Shown here one piece after another: positions 9,468-19,133 of a DNA stretch of 64,000 bases (positions are counted from its first letter, which is position 1; every line of letters starts with the position of its first letter). Made by a program: the position numbers and the translations under genes. The notes under the pieces are model-generated. The model ran no database searches. It was given only the letters and a program-made list of their open reading frames with translations, and had not been told where the DNA came from. The DNA is from Epithemia pelagica. Lineage: Eukaryota; Bacillariophyta; Bacillariophyceae; Surirellales; Surirellaceae. Where the stretch lies: contig OX337237.1 of assembly GCA_946965045.2 (NCBI GenBank), positions 372,001 through 436,000 on the forward strand. The letters are read 5' to 3'.

Positions 9468-11311
9468 TCGCCCTAGTGAAAATCCCGGAGGGAAGTAAGG
9501 GCAATGTTGGCATAGGTCGGAGGAGTCGACGATTCAGTAGCGGAAGTGGGACTGTCCGATGAATCAGAAGGTGGTGGAGAATCCGTAGTATGCGCAGCAG
9601 CAGCATCAGTGGCAGCAGGGGTGCTACGACCGGAGTTCACCTTAGTAGGGTCATGGCGATCGGTGCTGTGATTGCCCCATCGGCCAATACCATTGGGAGT
9701 GCCATTCGGACACAACGCACACCACCACAATTTGCGCTTGGGGTTCGTCGGATGGGGCTTGGAATTGGCCTCACCAGGTCCAGGAGGAGTGGTATCGATT
9801 GGCAGTGGGGGACGACGGTTGTTAGTCTTGGGAGTCCCAACTGGAGCGGCCTTCTTGGTCTCGGTCAAAGCAGGGAAGGCTGGAGTATCGGATTTGGAGG
9901 TTGGAAGCCATTTCTCAGAAAGTAAGAGGGAGTGGTATTTGGCCACCACGCGTTCACGCAAACCGAAAAAGTCTTGAAGGATGGGATCATCATGATTGTC
10001 CAGATAGTCCATCATACTGCGAAACTTGGGAACCGTGCACGTTAGAAGGCGTTCGACGAAGATACTGCAAATGTCAGCAGGAACATGGCCACTCATATTC
10101 AAGCGTAGTACCACATTGTTAAACGTAGAACAAAACTGGTTAATGTTTTCACCTGGATAGGTGGTCACACTGTGCTTCTCCAAACGTCGAACAATGCCAC
10201 GAGCAGCGTCAGTAGTAGTCATCATGAGCTGCGTGAGAATCATGTGGAGCACCAAAGGACCACCTTGTTCATTGTCGGGAATCGTAATCAAGCGATTTTC
10301 CAGATCGGCACGGAGAGTTCCATCGCAGGAGGCAAGAAGCAAGTCTTGGGTCCAAGAGAGATTCTGCGGATGCAAACTATCAGTGATGCGTTCCGCGTAG
10401 ATCTGATTACTTAGACGAACTTGGGCTTCGGAGATGGAGCAAGCGTGGTCCAGTAAACTCAAAGTAGCCCCAGAAGAATCCAAGACACCGGTCGTTTCGT
10501 CAACTGGAAGAATGTCGAACACAGAATGCATACAGTACGTAGTAAGACGAGTCTTAAGTGCGTAAAGTTGCATCATGATCTTGTTGTTGTCTTCAAAGAA
10601 CGACTTGTCGTCGGTAACACTGATCACGGCCCAAGTAAAACTGAAGGGAGGAGTCAGGCCCACGACAGCTTCATTGCGGAAATCGAACAAGGTCTTGCCG
10701 GTCAAAGAGCTGCGATAGGCAGGAGAGACGGTATCCGCAAAGGCGCCAAGTTCAAACGAGCGATTCTTCGTGGCGGTCAGGGCGATTCCGTTGATCTGGG
10801 TATCCGCCGATAAGGAACCAACTCCTGAAGACTTCTTGGGGGTCGAAACGGGTGTAGGGATCTTCATGGTCGCAAAGGTAAGCAAAGGTAAAGGGAGCAA
10901 CAACGACAACGGTGTGAAAACACGAAACTGTTTTGGGTCAGACCAAAAAGTGAGTGGTAGCAGTTCCCGTGCCTCAGGTCGTGTTGAGTAAGGCGAAGAA
11001 GTGATCTGGTTGGTGGACCAAGTCTCCAACTGCAATGTTGACTCCCAGTTACTGGTCGTTGGTCGCGGTAGAGTTCGGATTCGTGTAAGGGGCACAAGTG
11101 AATTTTGTCGTACCACGAATGAATCAATAAGTAAATCAATTCTCATCGGTAAGTAAATGGTCATCAGTAAGGTGAATACTGTTACAACCCAGTGGAACCG
11201 CTTGGGCTCATAACCTCTCATTGTGAAGGAGTTTTCCGTTCCACCCGATGAGTTGTTCGTAGAATGTCCGAATGAGGCGGCCGTTCCGTTGAGGGAGGTT
11301 CCCATGGTCAT
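4691..11311 (-). mobile_element. Copia element B, internal region without recognisable own LTRs
   Basis: Minus-strand Copia retrotransposon of a different lineage from A/C/D: a conventional DTGA protease, a zinc-binding pre-integrase region, and separate gag and pol frames. At its 3' end the sequence passes straight from RNase H into the LTR of element A. At its 5' end only about 90 bases lie between the gag start and the neighbouring glycosyltransferase remnant. No repeat shared between the two ends was found. Either the LTRs were lost, or they are too diverged to recognise by eye. Confidence 0.85.
9473..11311 (-). CDS. Copia B gag
   Basis: 612 codons from ATG 11311 (MTMGTSLNG; a second ATG follows two codons later) to TAG 9475-9473. 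This is the structural capsid protein that packages element RNA. The N-terminal third is Thr/Ser-rich. The centre matches the general gag/UBN2 pattern of Copia elements, with many Leu and the phrase EKHSVTTYPGENINQFCSTFNNVVLRLN. Near the C-terminus is a Cys2-His2 knuckle, WCALCPNGTPNG followed by GRWGNHSTDRH, instead of the CCHC knuckle usual in retroviral gag. The pol frame lies one base back and overlaps the last 65 bases; the region CGGGATTTTCACTAG just before the gag stop has no perfect X-XXY-YYZ slippery heptamer. Confidence 0.88.
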   Translation of the reverse strand: MTMGTSLNGTAASFGHSTNNSSGGTENSFTMRGYEPKRFHWVVTVFTLLMTIYLPMRIDLLIDSFVVRQNSLVPLTRIRTLPRPTTSNWESTLQLETWSTNQITSSPYSTRPEARELLPLTFWSDPKQFRVFTPLSLLLPLPLLTFATMKIPTPVSTPKKSSGVGSLSADTQINGIALTATKNRSFELGAFADTVSPAYRSSLTGKTLFDFRNEAVVGLTPPFSFTWAVISVTDDKSFFEDNNKIMMQLYALKTRLTTYCMHSVFDILPVDETTGVLDSSGATLSLLDHACSISEAQVRLSNQIYAERITDSLHPQNLSWTQDLLLASCDGTLRADLENRLITIPDNEQGGPLVLHMILTQLMMTTTDAARGIVRRLEKHSVTTYPGENINQFCSTFNNVVLRLNMSGHVPADICSIFVERLLTCTVPKFRSMMDYLDNHDDPILQDFFGLRERVVAKYHSLLLSEKWLPTSKSDTPAFPALTETKKAAPVGTPKTNNRRPPLPIDTTPPGPGEANSKPHPTNPKRKLWWCALCPNGTPNGIGRWGNHSTDRHDPTKVNSGRSTPAATDAAAAHTTDSPPPSDSSDSPTSATESSTPPTYANIALTSLRDFH

Positions 11312-11398
11312 TCGGAGGAGTTCCGGTTTGCAGTCTGTGGATACTGCTAGGGACGAATGTAAATTGTAGTGCAGATTTTGTTGCTTCTCAAATTATGG

Positions 11399-12279
11399 CT
11401 AGTTACTAAGTTGGGTGTAGTGTGAGATCGATATTTTTGAGTGTGTGTGCTGAAGGGACATGGTGGAGGCGCATGACCGCTGATAATTCTCCACTGTTTT
11501 CCTGGTGGTGGTGGATACGGTTATAATTATTTGAGCTACTATACGTTTTGAAGGAGACTCGGTTGTTTTTTCTTGGATGAGAAGTGCTGCTACACTATGA
11601 AGATCATTCATGAATCGACTCCAGATGCTTGCAGAAGTCAGAACAAAGTCGTTGGCCTCCATGGCAATCAGAAGTGAGGCCAATCCGGACAATGCAGGTG
11701 TTCCCCTTGGAGCTTTGGCCATTTGGACATTCACAGTCATTTGGACATTCACACCGAGCTCAGTTGGACGATATTGGGAAAACTCTGTTCCAAAGCATGG
11801 CTTGAACTGCAGTTGGATCTTCCGTGGCCATATATATATATATATATATATATGTGCACCGGATCTTTGTCCTGGCTGCTGCCACTGTTGGTTGTGAACA
11901 TGGGTGTGCTGTGGTTTGTGCCCTCAGACCCTGAGACTTGGTCTCTTTGTCGGTGTAGAATTTGATGACAAGCATGAATGTAGGAGTGAATGTCTACTAC
12001 ATCCATTTCTGCTCCTTTGTCTCCCCACCGAATGTGTAGGTTGATCAAGTTGGGCGGCACAATACTATGAGGTGGAAAGACAAGTGGGGGCCCCTTAACG
12101 GCAGAGTCTACTACTCTGGAAGAAACGCTTGAAAACAAAAACTCCTTGGTAGATCTGACGGATGGCACAATGCCATGAGGTGGGTCCGTCTTGTTGTCTG
12201 CATTCCGCCGAGACTTGGTCCAGTGGTTGCACCAATTTTGGGAGAAGGGCAAAGTGTGGGAGGCTATGGTCGTTGTCAA
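11399..12279 (-). pseudogene. Fucosyltransferase-like (GT23-type) gene remnant
   Basis: Three consecutive minus-strand frames together resemble the donor-binding half of alpha-1,6-fucosyltransferase-like enzymes. They read NLINLHIRWGDKGAEMDVVD (about 12050-11990), then MATEDPTAVQAM (about 11830-11795), then LASLLIAMEANDFVLTSASI and WSRFMNDL (about 11680-11600). The family motifs are His-x-Arg-x-x-Asp-Lys, a TEDP-like strand, and a terminal Ser/Asn-Trp-x-Arg block. Frames change at least twice, and a TA dinucleotide tract sits inside the gene, so it is not functional. The first part of the 12279 frame (to about 12170) is a duplicated flank of the sulfotransferase genes, not part of this gene. 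Diatom genomes carry families of such proteins; the exact acceptor cannot be inferred. Confidence 0.5.
11830..11853. repeat. TA dinucleotide microsatellite
   Basis: About twelve TA units in a row, lying within the decayed fucosyltransferase-like gene. Confidence 0.95.
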
Positions 12280-12370
12280 TACGATTGTGTCCTCGTGTCC
12301 CTCGACCAGATTTCCATTTAGAAGTGAGAGTGAACGAACTCACACAATTGTCGAGACGACTCGAGGCTTG

Positions 12371-12390
12371 CCGCTTGGACGATTGCTCGC
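12371..12390 (+). promoter_or_regulatory. Conserved upstream block of ST1
   Basis: Reverse complement of GCGAGCAATCGTCCAAGCGG, followed 30-50 bases later by a TCACGCGAGC block. The same pair lies upstream of other sulfotransferase copies in the same relative orientation (60562-60581 for ST7, 50597-50616 for ST5, 32378-32397 near ST2, 38441-38460 for ST3). It is about 190 bases ahead of the ST1 start. Role as a core promoter or enhancer is inference. Confidence 0.45.
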
Positions 12391-12576
12391 AGTCGCAGTC
12401 GCAGACGCTACTTGCAAAATCACGCGAGCATCGCGCCTGTCTGTCCAACGGTCCAATTACCGAAAAAAGAAAAACATGGCGCACTGTTTTCCCCCTTGTT
12501 GCGATCCTTTGGATGCTTTTGGCCCAATGTTTCGGGTGGAGAGCGGCACAATCCGGCTTTCCCAACAACAAATACT

Positions 12577-13743
12577 ATGAGTAATACGAATCGGACTTCA
12601 CTTCCCTCGTTCTCACCTCCATCCTCCAGCACAACGACGAGGACCACGACCACCAATGGTCCTTCCTTCCGCAGGGTGGTCCAAGTTGTCCTCCTTTTGC
12701 TGTTACTGGTCCAAACCCGGTACCTTCACCAAACATTTTTTCGCAACAGACAACAGCGAGGAAGCATTGCACGGCTCTCGCATGACAACCGCAATCGATA
12801 CAACAAATTCGAGTTTTCTTGTATGGAACTTTATCAATCAAAGTTCTGTCAGATTTGAAGACGAGAGGAGAGAACCAAAGGCCAACATGACGAGTCCTGT
12901 TATCAACAATCCTCTGAATTCCAACAAGAAGCACAAGAACAGACACAACCAGACTCTCACAACCTTTCGTATCGAGCTCTCGGATCCCGAATACAAGGGG
13001 GGATGGCATGATCCACCCTTTGTGATTGAAAAATACAAGCTCTTGTTTTTTAGCACCGCCAAAGTCGGATGTACTCATTGGCATTTGCTCTTCATGCGCA
13101 TGATTTACAATCGCACGTATGCATCTCATCAAGAAGGTCGCGTCCATGAACATGCCGTTAGCCAGCTCAAATTATTGCGTCACTATTCGGTCCAACAAGC
13201 GACGCACATGATGACGTCTCCCGACTGGACACGGGCCATTTTCTTGCGCGATCCCTTGGAACGCTTTGTGTCGGCGTATTTAGACAAGGCTTTGGGCCCG
13301 GATGACTATGTTCAGAGACATTGCTGTGGTAAACACAGTGCCAGCTGTCGGAGGCGTTTGAAACAATCAGCGGAAGCCGCCTTTCCTATTATGAAACAGT
13401 GTAATGACATTCATTGGAAACCGCAAAATCAACGCATCTCGCACAAGTACATGCAACAAGTGAATTTTGTGGGACGCATGGAAACCATGCAAAAGATACC
13501 GAACGATTGTTTCGACGGATTGGCGCCTGGGAAGAATATGGGACACATGGCACCAGGACATCAAGCACGGCCCAACCACGCCTTGCCGGTCAGAATCATG
13601 CGACGGGGGCATCCTCCAAAATGACCCAGCACATTACTCCCAACTTGTATCAACAGCTCATGGAGTTTTATCGGGTGGACTACGAAAATTCCTATTTCAA
13701 CTTTCCCAAACCAAACGTGTCTTGGTTGGAACAATCATCCTAG
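12577..13743 (+). pseudogene. ST1, carbohydrate sulfotransferase copy with two frameshifts
   Basis: Starts at ATG 12577 (MSNTNRTSLP, the start shared by ST4 and, in variant form, ST7). It has a single membrane anchor FRRVVQVVLLLLLLVQ, a short Ser/Thr/Asn-rich stem, then the catalytic domain. The 5'-phosphosulfate motif is STAKVGCTHWHLLFMRM and the 3'-phosphate motif is LRDPLERFVSAYLDK. A 4-base insertion near 12750 (against ST4) shifts the frame just after the anchor. A 1-base deletion near 13490 (ATGCAAAAGATACC against ATGCAACAAGATACC in type) shifts it again after GRMETMQ. The rest reads DTERLFRRIGAWEEYGTH and on to WLEQSS at 13743. Intact members would be type II Golgi enzymes moving sulfate from PAPS to a glycan (Sulfotransfer_2 type). 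About 400 bases of 3' flank are shared with ST7. Confidence 0.88.
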
Positions 13744-14701
13744 CAGCATCAGCCGTCGAGAAAGCAACGTGCGGTCCCATGAATTGCCGTTGACCAACCA
13801 ACGACTGTGGTAGGTTGGTTGGATGCGCCAGAAACGAGCCATGCGTACGAATGACAACGCACATAGATGACAACGACTTTCGAATTGGTCACAACACATT
13901 GTTGCCATTGTCATTGGTCCAAAAAGACTCACTGGTATTGTTACTCATACAGTAGTAGAGAGTGCAGTACAACCAGATTTGACGGTGACCTCTCTACTAT
14001 TCCAACAATGTATGTTTTTGCAGACTCTTTTTTGATATCGTTCTCGATGCTCCACGCATTTGGTGTCTCCAAAGCAAACACTCGACTATAGAGCGAAGAA
14101 CGGGTAGATGTAGGTAGAACTACTGCCCTCAAAACCGTCGTGCTGCCTCTAGAATGAAAAAAGTGACAATGGCAAACCATGACGACAACTGCGAGTGATA
14201 TGGAACAATACTTCACCATGGGAACTTGATGTGTGTTTCGAAAGAGGCTCCTCGATGTTTTGTGGTGGGTTGTGGGTTCCTTGTGTATAGTTCAGGTTTG
14301 TTTTGTTGTTGTTGTTGTTGTTACGGTTCGGCACACTCTCTATTCGCATCCTCCTTGTTGCCGTCGACACTTCGTGTTTGTCTCGGGAACGCGTGGAGGC
14401 TTTTGGGGATGATGTATGTGCATAGAAACCAGAACGACAACCATTGCAACGACAATCATGGATCTAGAGTTGGAATACATACAGAAGATCCGTGCCTCTC
14501 ATTCCTTGAGACACACGGGGGGCATGTCCTCGTTTGGTGTCGATCGAGTCCCCCGGCTCTCCCATGACGTCGGCCCCATCAAGATCAAGCGCGACATACT
14601 TCTGAGTCCCGCACAATGACCAGTCCCGAATTTAGTGCGACGACTTAAGCGCGACTTGATCTCTCTCTGGATTGTACGACTACGAGGGTACAATAAGAAG
14701 A
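13744..14701. other. Intergenic region after ST1
   Basis: Up to about 14100 it repeats the 3' flank of ST7 (62130-62560) with small indels. A (TTG)n run lies near 14305. A short open frame at 14459-14619 on plus (MDLELEYIQKIRAS...) precedes the phospholipase D-like remnant and could be part of its 5' end, but I cannot show this. Confidence 0.5.
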
Positions 14702-15870
14702 ATGACGACCGCGTCTTTGCCAGTGGAGGAAGAACTGGAAGAAGATATCAGCGGAGAGGAGGAGGGCGCGGAGCAGGAACGCGACGAAGAGGACGGTGAA
14801 GCTGAATTTCTGCCGCATGTCGATCGTTACATTCAACAACTCCACGAGAATCATCGGTCTGGCTTCTGTTACGATCCGCAGCGTCTCAAAAAGTTCCATT
14901 CCGCGGTCCGCTTGACTCCCAAGAACTTGTCGTACTATGCCAAGCCACGTCCAAGAGACTGCATCGAGAGAGTGGATGAAACTCCCAGCAGTGACCATCC
15001 ACTCCGGGCCATTGCCGCGGTTCTAGAATCCGCCCCAGTTCCATTGTTCGAGTCACTGCTTACTCATTGACCGATATGTGTGCCATTGATCTCCTCTCAC
15101 ATCATGGCGGCTCCAAAACAGTTCTCCTGCATCGTTCCACGGACACCAGAAAAGCTCTTGCGAAGTGGGTCACTGAGATTGGAAGGGCTCTCTTGGAGAA
15201 TGTCGAAATTCGGTTGGTCGCCATGTCTACTTTTGGGGCCAATAGCAGCAGCAAAGCATCCCTTGATGTAAAATCAGTCATTACTGACACATACACTGTG
15301 CTAGGGAGCTACAATCTCTCCCGAGCTGGGAATTTTGAGGTGATCGCCACCCAGCAGGAGAGTATCACAACGTTCGACGAGATGTGGGACAATGACTTGG
15401 TTTTGACAAACCAAGCAGAGCGGATATACAACGAACTTTACTATGCCGCGCCGGAAGGATCGAAACGGAAAGCTCGGTATGATGCCATAAATGCTCAAGT
15501 TTCAGCCAGAAAGCGAGCCAGCAAAGCTACGACCCAATCCCAAGCATCCTAATGGATCGTACCACTCAAGGGTATGCACGGTGACGGACACGACACTTGG
15601 GAAATCCAGGATTTCGAGCTTGACGTCGCACATACAGTTGTGGCTCACAGAAAGTGGCATTCCAACAATTGGAACCGGTACAAACTATCTAAAATGCTGC
15701 ATTTGAAATTCCCAAGTTTTGATCAAACCGGGAAAAAGGCTTATGATTTCATTGAAGATGGAGACTTACCTGACGACGCAATTGAGCAGGAAGAAAAAAT
15801 CATTGACAGTGGAGACCCGATAGAGCCTTGCTTCGAGGATCCCGACAATGTTGAAGATGATAGGTTTTAG
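14702..15870 (+). pseudogene. Phospholipase D-like domain gene, decayed
   Basis: Three open stretches on plus. The first (14702-15070) starts MTTASLPVEEELEED and is acidic, then ends at FESLLTH. The second (15067-15552, another frame) continues as a PLD-like half-domain: LTDMCAIDLLSHHGGSKTVLL, then DVKSVITDTYTVLGSYNLSR. The family motif is His-x-Lys-x4-Asp followed by Gly-Ser-x-Asn; here the lysine, aspartate and GSYN are kept but the histidine position is aspartate. The third (15574-15870) is in the same frame as the second after a TAA at 15550-15552, and ends in a Glu/Asp-rich tail. The frame change at about 15065 and the TAA suggest a dead gene; an unrecognised intron could explain either break. 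Substrate unknown. Confidence 0.42.
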
Positions 15871-16745
15871 GAGACAAAAATGACAAGTAGGAAAACCAAA
15901 TAGTTTACTAGCATGGTCAACTCTTTGTCTGGTAGAAGCCAGTGATCATCGGAAGCATTCATTACCTTTGTTGAATCGTCCCTTGGCCATGGTGATGCTG
16001 TTGCGGGGATTGCTTTCGGTGGATAGAAGACGGAACGCGAGACCTGTGCTTAGGCATCATAGATTACATAGCGTTCATCTACCTGTCGTCGTGATTGTCG
16101 TGACGATGTTCGACTGAGTTCAGAATGAACGTGTCGGGTAAGCCGGCAGGCTAAGGGGGTCTGGGGGTGGGAAAACAACAAAGACTAGGAAGAATTTTTT
16201 TAGCTCAAGAGTCGAAATTCAGTACTTTTCACCAAAAGCTTCCCACGTTAGGCAGAAAACGCCGGGCCAACCCCTATTCAAAACCATTCAGCCCCGAAGA
16301 AAAACAATGATCGAAGAACGGTCATCCATTGTTCTATCAATCCATTAAATAAAAACCATTTCACCACGCTGTTCCACGTCAGAATCTCGTCTGTTTTATC
16401 AATCCATCTATAAACTCATTTTTTCACCACGCTGTTCCACGTCAGAATCACGCCCAACGAACCAACCCACGAAACATCCCCCCACGCCATAAGGAGTTTA
16501 GCAACTTTGTCACTAACACCTAGCCAAACATAGAAGCTGAAGACCCAGACTTGTAGAAATGCATCCGAAGGCAACACAAATTGGAGTAAGATCCCCCCAG
16601 ACATAGGCATTCTTAGTAAGAATCAGGCGTACCGACGAAAAATCGTACAGTATTAGCATACTAAAGTTTTTTTAGAATATAGGCGGGATTACGTTTCTAC
16701 AACCGATCGTACCCATTCACTCTCTCCGTTCCTCGTACTTTCCGA
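15871..16745. other. Intergenic region with a direct repeat pair
   Basis: No convincing gene. Two copies of a roughly 53-base unit (16333-16386 and 16394-16449) share ATCAATCCAT and TTCACCACGCTGTTCCACGT. The unit lies 3' of the ubiquitin-like gene at 16746-17477. Confidence 0.7.
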
Positions 16746-17477
16746 TTAGACGAGATCCACACGCGGAAAATAGTTCAAGTACTGATGTTCCTGTACAACG
16801 GCATCCATCAATCCCACGTTAAATTCAAGCTCTAGTGTCACGATAGCATTGTCGTCGAAAATCGTTTCAACCACAGTCGCATTAATGCCCAATTGGTCGC
16901 TCGTCCCTGATTTTTTGAGAATCATGAAACCAGGGTCAACCCCCGGTAGGTAGGTCTTGTACAACTCAGCCGTCACATCACGAATCTCCCAGAAACGATT
17001 TACATGAACAATCAACTCACCCATCAAATTGTTGGTCTTGACGCGGCAAGGGAGCCAGTCGTGAGATGGACTACCAAACGTGACAGGGCGTTGAATACCA
17101 GACGGAAAGCGATTACAAAATCCTCCCTCAATCGTCGACAACTTGTCAATCGGAAAGGGCCTGGACGTAGTAGGCGGACGAAAATAGATCTTGTAGCTAC
17201 CCTTCAATACCAAATCTTGCTCAACCGTAGGCAATCCCCAGCTGTGTCCCTCACTCGAATCCACTGACCACCGAACTCGCATGATTCGTCCGTCATGACC
17301 AAGAGACTCACCACCATCGATCACCTGGTTTGTCTGTTCATCTGCCAAGCCAATCAAAGTTTGCGGAACCTCCAACGCTTCGGAAACGCGAAGCCGAATG
17401 ACGTCGAGTGGAGTGTCTTGCATGCACATTGCACCGAATCCCCACGTCGGCGAAACTTTAACAATAAACTGCGCCAT
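16746..17477 (-). CDS. Ubiquitin-like-fold protein, paralogue of 28017-28784
   Basis: 243 residues from ATG 17477 (MAQFIVKVSPTWGFGAMC). It aligns over its length with the protein at 28017-28784. Shared blocks include a FPSG/PVTF pair, CRV, GEL/GEF, the block RDVTAELYK against RHVKAELYK, GVDP-x-FMIL-x-KS, and DLVLKGSYKIYFR against DFVLRDTYNRYFR. Both ends look like beta-grasp (ubiquitin-like) units: an N-terminal strand pair with ALEVPQTLIGL, and a C-terminal GELIVHVNRFWEIRDVTAEL then MILKKSG and IVTLELEFNV. There is no C-terminal Gly-Gly, so conjugation is unlikely. The frame is open upstream to a TTG at 17555 whose next residues (CTYL) resemble MCRYI of the paralogue; the original start may have been lost there. 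Divergent from 17831-18496. The fold is inference from pattern; the function is unknown. Confidence 0.6.
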   Translation of the reverse strand: MAQFIVKVSPTWGFGAMCMQDTPLDVIRLRVSEALEVPQTLIGLADEQTNQVIDGGESLGHDGRIMRVRWSVDSSEGHSWGLPTVEQDLVLKGSYKIYFRPPTTSRPFPIDKLSTIEGGFCNRFPSGIQRPVTFGSPSHDWLPCRVKTNNLMGELIVHVNRFWEIRDVTAELYKTYLPGVDPGFMILKKSGTSDQLGINATVVETIFDDNAIVTLELEFNVGLMDAVVQEHQYLNYFPRVDLV

Positions 17478-17830
17478 CTCGTCCCAACAACGAAGTGCCG
17501 CGACGGCAAAACAACCAACTGAACCATAGTCTTGACAACTGAGGTAAGTGCACAAAAGCAGACTGTGGTGGACACGAAAATTTATGAGACAACTTCGTCT
17601 CTAACCTTTTCCTCTATTCTGTTACCAAAAAAACCCACCCGCAAACCTATTTGACAGAAACCAACCGTAACCACACCTCCACGGAGGTCGTGCCGTGGAA
17701 ACTCGTCACGGTGGACAGAAACCGACCGACACGACAACCAACCGAAAACCCACCCAACAATCAAACACATTTCGACGACGGACCGTGCCATGGCTATAAA
17801 GCTACGTTGGTTGTTCCATTGTTTTGTTAC

Positions 17831-18496
17831 ATGTATCCTCGTCGTGCCATCTACCGTAACCGTGCCGGCTTTTTGCGTCATCCAGGCATGCCTGGTTATC
17901 GTGCACGCACAACGATCGACGGCGGCTGTTCCTTCCAACCCGTGGATTGTTACGTGCGTGTGAGTGATACGGTCGACTTCCGTACCTGCGTAGTCAAAAA
18001 GTACTCCACGGCAATTCACGTTTTACGCACCATTGCAAAAAAGATGCGGATTCCACTATGTGACATTCGCCTAACCAAGCAAAACGGAAAACGGATTGCT
18101 ATGAAGGCATATGTGTACGAAAACGACAGCGATCTCACTAACGGTGCTATTACACTGGCTATGGTGATGGGAAGTCATCGTGATTTCAGCGAGACTTACC
18201 TTCCCGAGAATTTTTCGCTTTCGTCAACACCAGAATGCAAACAGGAGAGCGACAATGAGCAAGACGACGAGGATGAGGAAGACGATTCCGAAGAGGAGCT
18301 AGATGGGCAAGACCATGAGGATGAGGAAGATGATTCTGAAGAAGAGAAACAAGACGGGCAAGACCATGAGGACGATGATTCAGAAGAAGATGATGATTCC
18401 GTTGTGTTGGTTGACAAGAACGAACAAATGGAGAGCAATGGAGGCAAGCGAGACTCGTGCCGATCGTCGCGTTTGGTTGAAGAGGCGTATGTCTGA
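17831..18496 (+). CDS. Small protein with ubiquitin-like domain and acidic tail
   Basis: 221 residues from ATG 17831 (MYPRRAIYRNRAG); the frame is open upstream but has no earlier ATG. Residues about 45-115 (DCYVRVSDTVDFRTCVVKKY, HVLRTIAKKMRIPLCDIRL, QNGKRI) have the strand-helix-strand layout of a ubiquitin-like fold. They loosely resemble the N-terminal units of the two neighbouring paralogues. The last 80 residues are almost entirely Asp/Glu with repeats of GQDHED and EEDDSEEE, then a short basic end. The acidic tail suggests a chromatin- or histone-binding partner, but that is only inference. It is divergently arranged with 16746-17477, with about 350 bases between the ATG codons. Confidence 0.5.
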   Translation: MYPRRAIYRNRAGFLRHPGMPGYRARTTIDGGCSFQPVDCYVRVSDTVDFRTCVVKKYSTAIHVLRTIAKKMRIPLCDIRLTKQNGKRIAMKAYVYENDSDLTNGAITLAMVMGSHRDFSETYLPENFSLSSTPECKQESDNEQDDEDEEDDSEEELDGQDHEDEEDDSEEEKQDGQDHEDDDSEEDDDSVVLVDKNEQMESNGGKRDSCRSSRLVEEAYV

Positions 18497-19133
18497 TTGT
18501 TGCGGCTCGTCTCCAGTTGCGGCGGATCAAGAAACCAAACACCATTGTTTTTTGACGTGAAAAATTGAGTACCTTTCCGCCGTCTGTCGTCTTTACCACG
18601 TCTCAATTTAGATGACAGTAGTTTCTCTTGCATCACATCTTCTTGTTCATTTCCATAGGGATCTTCTTGTTGGGATCTTCTTGTTCATTTCCATAGAAAG
18701 TGAGAGCCAAATGGACAACGGCAGCCTTGAGAGCCTCCATTTGGCCGTATCGCCATTGTTCCCCGATCTTTTTGGACAATCCTTTGCCAATTAGGCATCT
18801 TTGGTCTTTGGCATGTCGTCGATGATGGATGGTCAACAAATAACGCTAAACGCACGTCTCGTATTCTTCCATGTCCACGTAGGTGTCTCTCTGTTTCTCG
18901 CTTTTTCAATTGTCAATGGTGCCAACCAAAGATCCGTCATCGCTCCCATGTGCAGAGCGAGACGAAAATGAAAGTAGGAGAATCACCGCGAATCGCAATG
19001 AAGGACAACCACCTGTATCTGTATGCAACCCTATAAGCACGAAACACTTGCGGCGCCGGCCTTAAGACTTAAAGATTAGATTACTACAACAACTAATCAA
19101 AGGCCAATCTCTCCGTGCTCTCCATACAAGACG
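18497..19133. other. Intergenic region
   Basis: No supported gene. A phrase ATCTTCTTGTTCATTTCCAT occurs twice within 18640-18700. Short frames on both strands have no recognisable content. Confidence 0.6.

Noticed and set aside
9274-9498. Plus-strand frame over the gag-pol junction of B
   Set aside because: Antisense to the start of pol; composition follows the opposite strand.
11312-11398. Possible 5' LTR end or PBS of Copia B
   Set aside because: No repeat shared with the 3' side of B and no tRNA-like complement could be found; left unassigned.
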